DNA from: an uncultured Clostridia bacterium
GTDB lineage: Bacteria; Bacillota; Clostridia; Christensenellales; Aristaeellaceae
Length of the DNA stretch: 5,946 nucleotides
Direction of reading: 5' to 3'
Assembly (NCBI GenBank): GCA_934636425.1
Contig: CAKUAV010000172.1
Location: 1-5,946 of the forward strand
Shown in pieces: positions 1-5,855 of the stretch. A program made the position numbers and the translations under genes. Position 1 is the first letter of the stretch. Each line of letters opens with the position of its first letter. A model generated the notes under the pieces. That model saw only the letters and a list, made by a program, of their open reading frames with translations. It had not been told where the DNA came from and ran no database searches.

Positions 1-1528
1 ACTTCATGGTATCCTTGGTCGCGGGGTCAAGATCATAGCCGCTGGTCTCGATGTCGTCGGCCAGTCTGCGCAGCAGGATGGGACGGACGGAATCCAGGAA
101 TTCATCGGAGGTGATCGCGCCGGTGGTCAGCTGATCGAAATAGCCCTTGTAGGTGCCGGAATCCTCGGACAGATAGCGCTCGCGGCCAATCAGCACGGCG
201 AAGTCGCCCTTCTCGCTGCACTCGGTGATGAAGCCGGCCAGCTTGTCGTTGATCTCCTGGGGCAGCTCGACGCCCTTGATGCCCACGGGGCCCTGCACGA
301 ACTGTCCGGCGTTCAGCGTGGTCTCGAACATCTCGGCGCAGCCTTCGGGATTGTAGACGAACTCATAGAAGTCCAGAACGCGGGCGGTGTGATCCTCGTC
401 GCCGGTCAGTATGATGCCCATGCAGTTGCCGCCGGCATACAGGGAGCGCAGCTTCTCGGAGGCCCAGCCTTCGGGCTTGGCTGCATAGTTCGGGAAGGCG
501 ATCGTGATCCACTCGAACGCGGAATCGCCCAGATCGATCATGTCCTTGTTCAGCACGCCGACGTTCCAGGAGCCGGACACCAGGAAGGCGCCCTCGCCCA
601 TCTCAAAGCTGGTCAGCACTTCCGTGGAGGAAGAATCCATGTAGTTGGCGTTGAAGTAGGGGGCGTACTTGGCGTACTCGGCCCAGACGGAGCGAATGAC
701 GGGGGTGTCGAACTGCGTATCGGTCTCATACATGGCGATGCGCTCGCCGCTGAACACCACGTCGCGGTCGCAGGTCAGATCATCAGGGTTGTAAGCGAAG
801 GTGGCGTTGGCGGCCATGGTGGCCTCGTCGTAAGCGCCGTCCTCGGGGCGGACGATCAGCTCGGCGGTCAGATCGCGCAGCGCGGCGTCGGCCAGCACGG
901 CGATGAACCAGGTGCCTTCGGGGGTGGCGAGTATGGGCGTGTCAATGCCGTCGGCCTTGAGCACTTCGCAGCAGTGCAGCCACTCTTCCATGGTCGTGGG
1001 CACCTCGAGCTTATGCTCGGCCAGCATATCGGTGTTGACCATCATGGCCACGCCGACGTGGTCGAACGGCAGGGCGTACATACCGTTTTCGTTGGTGTAG
1101 GTCTTGATGTCGGCTTCCTCAAAGCAGTCGCGCACGGGCTTGCCGGTGTAGGGATTGATTTCGTCCAGAATCTGGCTGAAATCATAGCACTGACCCTTCT
1201 CCTGCATGGAGCGGATGTTGCCGAAGTTGATGTGGGTGATGTCGGAAGCGTCGGACAGATCGTCGGACGCAAACCAGGTGGTGAACTTCTGGCTCAGCGC
1301 GTCGTTGTTGGCGATGACGTCGATCGTGACGGTGGTCTCGGGGTGCAGCTCCATGTACTTCTTGGCGGCGTTGTTCCAGCCCTCGGTGTAGTAGTTGTTC
1401 ATGACGGAGAGGATGATCTCGTCATTCTTCGTCGTATCCCACTTTGCGGTTTCCTCAGCGAAAGCGCAGGCGCCAAACGCGCCGAGCAGCAGGATGACGG
1501 ACAGCAGGACAGCCAGGATCTTCTTCAT
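1..1528 (-). CDS. Extracellular solute-binding protein of a sugar-type ABC transporter (C-terminus off the left edge)
   Basis: Reading from ATG at 1528 leftwards gives 509 uninterrupted codons with no stop before the window edge. The start is supported by AAAGGGG (1538-1544) 9 nt upstream. Residues 1-24 form a signal peptide: MKK, a hydrophobic core, then AFA before EE, a good signal peptidase I site. Cys21 in FGAC is a poor lipobox, so lipoprotein anchoring is possible but unproven. The mature part has hallmarks of family 1 (SBP_bac_1/8) binding proteins: an early SVMNNYYTEGWNN segment, YALPFDHVGVAMMVNTDML from about residue 151, PTTMEEW shortly after, and a GEGAFLVSGSWNVG motif with GSW at 319-321. 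Such proteins capture oligosaccharides outside the membrane and deliver them to two permeases and an ATPase. The gene follows a LacI regulator by 74 bp, so sugar uptake is the likely role; the ligand cannot be named. At over 509 aa it is longer than the usual 420-450. The family call is firm; the substrate is unknown. Confidence 0.93.
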   Translation of the reverse strand, partial: MKKILAVLLSVILLLGAFGACAFAEETAKWDTTKNDEIILSVMNNYYTEGWNNAAKKYMELHPETTVTIDVIANNDALSQKFTTWFASDDLSDASDITHINFGNIRSMQEKGQCYDFSQILDEINPYTGKPVRDCFEEADIKTYTNENGMYALPFDHVGVAMMVNTDMLAEHKLEVPTTMEEWLHCCEVLKADGIDTPILATPEGTWFIAVLADAALRDLTAELIVRPEDGAYDEATMAANATFAYNPDDLTCDRDVVFSGERIAMYETDTQFDTPVIRSVWAEYAKYAPYFNANYMDSSSTEVLTSFEMGEGAFLVSGSWNVGVLNKDMIDLGDSAFEWITIAFPNYAAKPEGWASEKLRSLYAGGNCMGIILTGDEDHTARVLDFYEFVYNPEGCAEMFETTLNAGQFVQGPVGIKGVELPQEINDKLAGFITECSEKGDFAVLIGRERYLSEDSGTYKGYFDQLTTGAITSDEFLDSVRPILLRRLADDIETSGYDLDPATKDTMK

Positions 1529-1553
1529 AAACAGATTCCCCTTTCCAATTATT

Positions 1554-1583
1554 TTGAGAGGCTCGAATATGGCCTCCTCTCAA
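1554..1583 (-). other. Intercistronic hairpin between the regulator and binding-protein genes
   Basis: Perfect 8-bp arms, TTGAGAGG (1554-1561) and CCTCTCAA (1576-1583), enclose a 14-nt loop in the gap between the lacI-type stop (1603-1605) and the binding-protein ribosome site. No T-run follows on either strand, so it does not look like a rho-independent terminator. In sugar ABC operons such hairpins often protect or process the mRNA so that the binding protein is made in excess; here that role is inference. A short operator is an alternative. Confidence 0.5.
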
Positions 1584-1602
1584 CAAAAATGACATGCGCG
1601 CG

Positions 1603-2574
1603 TTACCGGCCCGGCGCGATGGTCTCGCCGCTTACAAAATCGACGTGCACAGTGAGCGGCTCCACGCCGCAGCCGGCGATTTTGCCGATGAGCGCATTCA
1701 TCAGAAAGCGCCCGACTTCAAAGCCGTGTATGTCCATCGTGGCCAGCGTGGGCGTTGTGGACTGAAGGATCTTCAGCCGGTCGCAGCCGACAACCGAAAC
1801 ATCCTCGGGCACGCGCAGCCCGTGATTGTGAAGCGCGCGGATCGCTCCCAGCGCCATCAGGTCGTTGAGCGCGTAGACCGCCGTAAAGGCCGCGCCGCGC
1901 TCCAGGAGCGCATTCGCCGCGCGCATTCCCTCGGCCTCGTCCGTGTGAGCGCTGACCAGCCCGTCCACGACCAGCTCGTCTCTGACCGGCAGGCCGTGAT
2001 CTGAGAGCGCCTCCCGCCAGGCCGCATAGCGCCAGTGATCGGGCGTTGAGAGCGGAACGCCGCTCAGAAAGGCGATCTCGCTGCGCCCCGCCGCTTTCAG
2101 CGCGCCGACCATGTCGTCGAAGGCGCGGCGATAGACGAATGTGATCGCCATGTCGTGGCTGACGACCGGCAGCGACGGCGGCAAAAGCGATTCGATCTGC
2201 TCGTTGATCGTGGGCAGCGCCAGTATCGCGCCGTCCAGCCAGCGGCTCGCCAGATCGAGCACGTCGCGCTTGTTGGAAAAATCGATGGAAATGACCGAGA
2301 CGATGTAGCCGTTTTTCGAGGCGGCCTCCTGAGCGCCCGAAAGCACCTCGCAGTAATGCGGGTTGCTCAGGTTGTCGACCAATATCGCCACATGGCGCGT
2401 CTCCCGGGTGGACAGCCCGCGCGCCAGCAGATTGGGGCGGTAGTCCAGCTCGTGAACGGCCTGCATGACCCGTTCCCGCACCTCGGGCGTGACGTTTTTC
2501 GTGTTGTTCATGACGTAGGATACCGTTGCGACCGATACGCCCGCATACTGCGCCACGTCCCGCCGAGTCGCCAT
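1603..2574 (-). CDS. LacI-family transcriptional regulator
   Basis: Complete 323-aa protein, ATG at 2574 and TAA at 1603-1605. AAAGGAG (2584-2590) lies 9 nt before the start. Residues 4-23 are the LacI helix-turn-helix (DVAQYAGVSVATVSYVMNN), and YRPNLLARGL (45-54) is the hinge helix that inserts into the operator minor groove. From residue 61 follows a periplasmic-binding-protein-like effector domain: HVAILVDNLSNPHY, then DGAILALP, AGRSEIAFLSG, FTAVYALNDLMALGAIRAL, VPEDVSVVGCD and a TPTLATMDIHGFEVGR segment. Residues equivalent to E. coli LacI Tyr17, Gln18 and Arg22 are Val15, Ala16 and Tyr20; the VAT-VSY pattern is frequent in the family. It is slightly shorter than the common 330-340 aa. 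It probably represses the downstream sugar-transport genes and itself, with a sugar or sugar phosphate as effector. The family is certain; the ligand and regulon are inferred from position only. Confidence 0.96.
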   Translation of the reverse strand: MATRRDVAQYAGVSVATVSYVMNNTKNVTPEVRERVMQAVHELDYRPNLLARGLSTRETRHVAILVDNLSNPHYCEVLSGAQEAASKNGYIVSVISIDFSNKRDVLDLASRWLDGAILALPTINEQIESLLPPSLPVVSHDMAITFVYRRAFDDMVGALKAAGRSEIAFLSGVPLSTPDHWRYAAWREALSDHGLPVRDELVVDGLVSAHTDEAEGMRAANALLERGAAFTAVYALNDLMALGAIRALHNHGLRVPEDVSVVGCDRLKILQSTTPTLATMDIHGFEVGRFLMNALIGKIAGCGVEPLTVHVDFVSGETIAPGR

Positions 2575-2597
2575 GAGACCGCTCTCCTTTCGACTCG

Positions 2598-2611
2598 GTT
2601 ACCCGAGTAAC
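2598..2611. promoter_or_regulatory. Candidate LacI-type operator at the regulator's transcription start
   Basis: GTTACCCGAGTAAC is a 14-bp palindrome with one mismatched pair and a central CG, the format typical of LacI-family operators. It lies just downstream of the -10 (2619-2624), covering about +1 to +14, where a bound repressor would block transcription. A second perfect inverted repeat, ACTCGG-TTAC-CCGAGT (2593-2608), overlaps it and could instead fold as an RNA hairpin in the leader. Autoregulation is inferred. Confidence 0.5.
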
Positions 2612-2618
2612 TGTAGAC

Positions 2619-2647
2619 AGTATAGCATGACCTCCGGCAAAAGTCAA
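2619..2647 (-). promoter_or_regulatory. SigA-type promoter of the LacI-family regulator gene
   Basis: On the minus strand, TTGACT (2642-2647) and TATACT (2619-2624) are separated by exactly 17 bp. Each hexamer matches the consensus at five of six positions. Transcription would start near 2612, leaving a leader of about 38 nt before the ATG at 2574. Because no clear promoter is visible in the gap before the binding-protein gene, this is probably the operon promoter. Confidence 0.82.
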
Positions 2648-2654
2648 TACATTC

Positions 2655-2670
2655 TTACAACGCGTTGTAA
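2655..2670. promoter_or_regulatory. Perfect 16-bp palindrome just upstream of the regulator's -35
   Basis: TTACAACGCGTTGTAA reads identically on both strands. It ends 7 bp before the -35 hexamer, centred around -50 relative to the predicted start. Its centre is GC (within CGCG), unlike the CG-centred site at 2598-2611. It may be a second, upstream operator for the LacI-family protein (allowing looping, or activation by another factor) or a site for a different regulator. Confidence 0.55.
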
Positions 2671-3130
2671 ATTTATTTTTCACCAAATTCAAATAAAATC
2701 AATGTATGACGAACATCCTTGCGATCAAATCCAGATCACATCCGAAAAAGGGCGGTTGGCAGGCTTCTCCGCGTATTTGCCGTCGGCGCGCACCGCCGAT
2801 ATTCTCCGGATTCGCCCGCCGTACTCACCGAATGAAAGCTGAAATCTCACCGGGACTGAGCCCGCTTTCAGAGCCGGATTTGCAGCGGCTCAGCGGCGAC
2901 AGCTCAGCGAATTTCGCCCGAGAGACAGCCGAAAACACGCCGCGCCGTCCGGACAATTCCATAAACATGCTCTGACGCTGCGCTGAAAAAAGCAGAGCCG
3001 CGCCGTGTCCGTCCGCGCCGGAGGGCCGCTCTGCGTGCAAACAAAATCGCCGAAAAATATGTATGCGCCTGCTCGCGCAAATAGCCGCCGCCCTCAGGGG
3101 CTTCCGTTCACCTTCCCACCGCCGCGCGCC
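2671..3130. other. Gene-free spacer upstream of the regulator, before the repeat array
   Basis: I see no convincing gene in this stretch. The short open frames have no good ribosome sites and do not resemble any family I recognise. It starts AT-rich (2671-2710) and becomes GC-rich. It holds a hairpin with arms TGAAAGC (2833-2839) and GCTTTCA (2864-2870), plus an inner CGGG/CCCG pairing, of unknown role. It also holds the terminator-like hairpin at 2986-3034. Confidence 0.6.
2986..3034 (-). terminator. Possible rho-independent terminator in minus orientation
   Basis: On the minus strand, GCAGAGC (3028-3034) pairs perfectly with GCTCTGC (2992-2998), and TTTTTT (2986-2991) follows immediately. 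The intervening segment is long (29 nt) and GC-rich, so it is not a compact classical terminator. It would stop minus-strand transcription coming from the repeat array before it reaches the regulator's promoter. Confidence 0.42.
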
Positions 3131-3360
3131 TGCCCGCGCCGAAAGACTTTTTCATATGAACGCCACACGCGCGCCTTTCACGCTCATTTCTGCGCGTAAT
3201 CGAACTCTTCTCCGATGGCCGCGCTGCGCCCTCCCTGCCGCGCTCCTTTCCGGCTCTTCACGCAAAATTGAGGCGCCGCCCATTTCGGGCGGCACAGCTT
3301 CCACTTAAATATCAGCTCTGCCGCGCATCGCCATCTCGAAACGAGCAAAGCTCTGAAATT
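3131..3360. repeat. Repeat unit 1
   Basis: This unit contains the 10-bp palindrome TTCATATGAA (3151-3160). It also has a hairpin with arms GCCGCCC and GGGCGGC (3275-3281 / 3287-3293) that is degraded in the other copies. The shared core stem-loop spans 3289-3324: GCGGCA-C-AGCT, a 14-nt loop, then AGCT-C-TGCCGC. That is 11-bp arms with a single C-C mismatch. Confidence 0.85.
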
Positions 3361-3588
3361 TGCCCACGCAAATAGCATATTCAGGTGAACGGCGCTCGCG
3401 CCTTTCACGCTCGGCTCTGCGCGTAATCGAAATCCTCCCGATGGCCGCGCTGCGCCCTCCCTTTGCCGCGCTCTTTTCCGGCTCTTCACACAAAATTGAG
3501 GCAACGCCCCTTTCGAGCGGCACAGCTTCCACTTAAATATCAGCTCTGCCGCGCATCGCCCTCTCGAAACGGTCAAAGCTCTGAAATT
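3361..3588. repeat. Repeat unit 2
   Basis: This is the most divergent copy in its first 30 bp: the palindrome found in units 1 and 3 is replaced by ATTCAGGTGAA. It carries a 2-bp insertion (CCCTTTGCCG against CCCTGCCG). The core stem-loop is intact at 3517-3552. Confidence 0.85.
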
Positions 3589-3804
3589 TGCCCGCGCAGA
3601 AAGACCTCTTCATATGAATATGCGCACGCACCTTTCATGCTCAGCTCTGCGCGCAATCGAAATCCTCCCGATGGCCGCGCTGCGTCCTCCCTGCCGCGCT
3701 CCTTTCCGGCTCTTCACGCAAAATTGAGGCACGCCCATTTCGAGCGGCACAGCTTCCACTTAAATATCAGCTCTGCCGCGCATCGCCATCTCGAAACGAT
3801 CAAA
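3589..3804. repeat. Repeat unit 3 (3' end truncated)
   Basis: It shares TTCATATGAA (3609-3618) and most of its second half with unit 1, but AATCCTCCCGATGG with unit 2, so the copies are mosaic. A 1-bp deletion in GAGGCACGCCC breaks the frame seen in units 1 and 2. The core stem-loop is intact at 3744-3779. The unit loses similarity at about 3804, short of the segment that links units 1-2 and 2-3. Confidence 0.85.
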
Positions 3805-3991
3805 TGATTGTCCCGCGGCTTTGCGTGGCGGACGTTTCCGTTCATCCTCCGCCGCAAACCGCCCCCTGTTCATTTGACTTTTGGACAAACGCGCCAAATG
3901 GGCAAATTTTGAACAAATCCGCTGAAATGATCAAAAAAACGGCAATTGAGCCGCTGTGTTCAAGATTTGGGCATGGCGACTCCGCTGTTTA
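3805..3991. other. Spacer between the repeat array and the oleate hydratase promoter
   Basis: There is no supportable gene here. The stretch 3868-3940 is AT-rich compared with its surroundings and holds loosely inverted motifs: GTTCA near 3868 with TGAAC at 3910-3914, and TTTGG with CCAAA flanking ACAAACGCG. A weak minus-strand promoter match, TTGATC (3929-3934) with a 17-bp spacer to CAAAAT (3906-3911), points into the array. It matches four of six positions in each hexamer, so it may be chance. Confidence 0.45.
3933..3955 (-). terminator. Weak terminator-like hairpin in minus orientation
   Basis: Read on the minus strand, AGCGGC pairs with GCCGTT around a 6-nt TCAATT loop, with one G-U pair, followed by a run of seven Ts (3933-3939). 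The stem is short. It could limit antisense transcription coming out of the oleate hydratase gene. Confidence 0.33.
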
Positions 3992-4020
3992 TTGTGCTTT
4001 GTCGCGGGGCAATCTATAAT
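3992..4020 (+). promoter_or_regulatory. Promoter of the oleate hydratase gene
   Basis: A perfect -10 TATAAT (4015-4020) lies 17 bp after TTGTGC (3992-3997), which keeps the important TTG of the -35. Transcription would begin near 4027, giving a 5' leader of about 53 nt before the ATG at 4080. The poor second half of the -35 suggests that an activator or another input may matter. Confidence 0.75.
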
Positions 4021-4030
4021 GTGAATCACA
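4020..4030. promoter_or_regulatory. 11-bp palindrome over the oleate hydratase transcription start
   Basis: TGTGA-A-TCACA is a perfect odd-centred palindrome that begins at the last base of the -10 and covers the predicted +1. That is a typical place for a repressor to bind. The half-sites resemble CRP half-sites, but the 1-bp spacing does not fit CRP. No regulator can be assigned. Confidence 0.45.
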
Positions 4031-4064
4031 GAGCAGGGGAAAAGAACCCTGACGCACCGACATC

Positions 4065-4071
4065 AAGGAGG
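4065..4071 (+). promoter_or_regulatory. Ribosome binding site that fixes the oleate hydratase start
   Basis: AAGGAGG sits 8 nt before ATG (4080-4082), an ideal spacing. An in-frame TTG at 4074 is only 2 nt from the site and would add just Met-Asn, so ATG at 4080 is the start. Confidence 0.9.
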
Positions 4072-4079
4072 CATTGAAT

Positions 4080-5855
4080 ATGTATTATTCCAGCGGCAAT
4101 TATGAAGCGTTCGCCCGTCCCCGCAAGCCCGAGGGCGTTGATCAGAAGTCTGCCTACATCGTCGGCAGCGGCCTGGCCGCGCTGAGCGCCGCCTGCTATC
4201 TCGTCCGCGACGGACAGATGAAGGGCGATCGCATCCACATTCTCGAAAAGGGCGCGCTGGCCGGCGGCGCGTGCGACGGCTGGAAGTTCGAAAACGTCGG
4301 CTACGTCATGCGCGGCGGCCGCGAGATGGACAACCACTTCGAGGTCATGTGGGATCTGTTCCACTCCATCCCCTCGATCGAGACCGAGGGCGTGAGCGTA
4401 CTGGACGAGTACTACTGGCTCAACAAGGCCGACCCCAACTATTCGCTCTGCCGCGCGACGGTCAATCGCGGCGAGGACGCGCACACCGACGGCAAGTTCG
4501 ACATCTCCGACAAGGGCGCTATGGAGATCATGAAGCTGTTCTTCACCCCCAACGAGGATCTTCAGGACAAGCGCATCACCGATATATTCGACGACGAGGT
4601 GTTCAAGAGCAACTTCTGGCTGTACTGGCGCACGATGTTCGCCTTTGAAAACTGGCACAGCGCTCTGGAAATGAAGCTCTATCTCCAGCGCTACATCCAC
4701 CACATCGGCGGCCTGCCCGATTTCAAGGCGCTGCGCTTCACCAAATACAATCAGTATGAGTCCATGATACTGCCCATGGTCAAATACCTCGAGAAGGCCG
4801 GCGTGCAGTTCCACTTCGGCGTGAAGGTGGTCAACGTGCTGTTCGACCACAAGGGCGACAAGAAGATCGCCACCTCGATCGAGACCGAGCAGAACGGCGA
4901 AAAGGTCTCCATCGGCCTGACCGAGAACGACCTCGTGTTCATCACCAACGGCGGCTGCGTGGAAAATTCCTCGATGGGCAGCCAGAACACGCCCGCGCCC
5001 TACAACACGGAAATCAAAGAGGGCGGCGGCTGGGATATGTGGCGCAAGATCGCCGCGCAGGATCCCGCCTTCGGCCATCCGGACAAGTTCTGCCATGATC
5101 CCGAGCAGACCAACTGGATGAGCGCCACCGTCGAGACGCTCGATCAGCGCATCATCCCCTACATCAAGGCCATCTGCAAGCGCGATCCGTTCACCGGCGG
5201 CGTTGTGACCGGCGGCATCGTGACCGTCAAGGACTCCTCCTGGCTGATGAGCTGGACGATCAATCGCCAGCCTCAGTTCAGGGAGCAGCCCAAGGATCAC
5301 TGCCTGGTGTGGGTGTACGCGCTGTTCACCGACAAGCCCGGCGACTATGTCAAAAAGCCCATGCGCGAGTGCACCGGCAAGGAAATCTGCATGGAGTGGC
5401 TGTATCACATAGGCGTTCCGGAGGATCAGATCGAGGAGCTGGCCGAGAAGAGCGCCAACACCGTGCCGGTCATGATGCCCTACATTGACGCGTTCTTCAT
5501 GCCCCGCGCCTATGGCGACCGCCCGAAGGTCGTGCCCGACGGCGCTGTGAACTTCGCCTTCATCGGCCAGTTCGCCGAGACCCCGCGCGACACAATATTC
5601 ACCACCGAATATTCGATGCGCACCGGCATGGAGGCCGTCTATACGCTGCTCAACGTCGACCGCGGCGTGCCCGAGGTCTGGGGCAGCGTGTACGACATCC
5701 GCGATCTGCTCAACGCCACCGTGCAGCTGCGCGACGGCAAGAAGGTCACCGAGATGGAGGCCGGCCTCATGGAGAAGCTCGCCTTCAAGGCGGTCATGGG
5801 CAAGATCAGCGGCACCGACGTCGAAAAGCTGCTGAAGGAGTACAAGGTCATCTGA
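4080..5855 (+). CDS. ohyA: Oleate hydratase (MCRA family, FAD-dependent fatty acid hydratase)
   Basis: This complete 591-aa protein belongs to the myosin-cross-reactive-antigen family (EC 4.2.1.53). The family adds water to the cis-9 double bond of free oleate, palmitoleate or linoleate to give 10-hydroxy fatty acids. The nucleotide-binding motif YIVGSGLAALSAACYL spans residues 26-41, with Glu56 ending the second strand and GGACDGW at 62-68. RGGREM (78-83) carries Glu82. The helix MKLYLQRYIHHIGGLPDF (198-215) carries Tyr201. The length and both positions coincide with the S. aureus OhyA catalytic residues as I know them. Further family motifs are ITNGGCVENSS (288-298), DSSWLMSWTINRQPQF, and ETPRDTIFTTEYSMRT (500-515). 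The last 30 residues are helical and charged, like the C-terminal membrane-associating region of the family. There is no signal peptide; it is expected to be cytosolic or peripheral to the membrane. It stands alone with its own promoter. Likely roles are detoxifying host or dietary unsaturated fatty acids. Confidence 0.97.
   Translation: MYYSSGNYEAFARPRKPEGVDQKSAYIVGSGLAALSAACYLVRDGQMKGDRIHILEKGALAGGACDGWKFENVGYVMRGGREMDNHFEVMWDLFHSIPSIETEGVSVLDEYYWLNKADPNYSLCRATVNRGEDAHTDGKFDISDKGAMEIMKLFFTPNEDLQDKRITDIFDDEVFKSNFWLYWRTMFAFENWHSALEMKLYLQRYIHHIGGLPDFKALRFTKYNQYESMILPMVKYLEKAGVQFHFGVKVVNVLFDHKGDKKIATSIETEQNGEKVSIGLTENDLVFITNGGCVENSSMGSQNTPAPYNTEIKEGGGWDMWRKIAAQDPAFGHPDKFCHDPEQTNWMSATVETLDQRIIPYIKAICKRDPFTGGVVTGGIVTVKDSSWLMSWTINRQPQFREQPKDHCLVWVYALFTDKPGDYVKKPMRECTGKEICMEWLYHIGVPEDQIEELAEKSANTVPVMMPYIDAFFMPRAYGDRPKVVPDGAVNFAFIGQFAETPRDTIFTTEYSMRTGMEAVYTLLNVDRGVPEVWGSVYDIRDLLNATVQLRDGKKVTEMEAGLMEKLAFKAVMGKISGTDVEKLLKEYKVI

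Larger units (their letters stand above)
3131..3804. repeat. Tandem array of three units of about 229 bp in non-coding DNA
   Basis: Three head-to-tail copies start at 3131, 3361 and 3589 with TGCCC(G/A)CGC. Internal landmarks such as AAAATTGAGG recur at 3264, 3492 and 3720, a spacing of 228 bp. By eye, copies are roughly 80-90% identical. The block ending at positions 3331, 3559 and 3786 is invariant for about 44 bp and contains the stem-loop described under each unit. Frames stay open across parts of the array on the minus strand. However, copies differ by 1-bp and 2-bp indels, and copy 3 breaks the frame of copies 1 and 2 with a stop, so the repeats are probably not protein-coding. No transposase, terminal inverted repeats or target duplication are visible. 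It could be an extragenic repeat family, an RNA-encoding repeat, or a protein-binding array. Confidence 0.92.

Noticed and set aside
389..1765. Plus-strand 458-codon open frame
   Set aside because: It lies antisense to the binding-protein gene and enters the lacI-type gene. Its composition (rich in Gly, Val, His) is the usual shadow of a GC-rich gene, and it shows no family motif.
1718..2692. Second minus-strand frame of 324 codons overlapping the regulator
   Set aside because: It is a shifted frame of the LacI-family gene with Arg/Gly/Ala-rich low-information sequence, and its start lies upstream of the predicted transcription start.
3005..3308. Short plus-strand frames running into repeat unit 1
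   Set aside because: No ribosome binding sites, Arg/Pro-rich composition, and they overlap non-coding repeat sequence; nothing supports translation.
3184..3576. Minus-strand 130-codon frame with internal protein repeats inside the array
   Set aside because: It needs a TTG start without a ribosome site. The repeat copies differ by 1- and 2-bp indels, and the equivalent frame in unit 3 is stopped, so the frame is not maintained.
3131..3804. CRISPR array
   Set aside because: The repeats are about 229 bp and directly adjoining. There are no 25-40 bp repeats with unique spacers of similar length, and no cas genes in the window.
3131..3804. Insertion sequence or transposon remnant
   Set aside because: No transposase-like frame, no matching terminal inverted repeats and no flanking target duplication could be found at the array ends.
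3804..4019. Plus-strand 71-codon frame before the oleate hydratase gene
   Set aside because: It ends inside the TATAAT promoter element, lacks a ribosome site and contains no recognisable motif.
4021..4079. Riboswitch or leader regulator in the oleate hydratase 5' region
   Set aside because: The leader is only about 50 nt long, with no terminator or conserved aptamer motif that I recognise.
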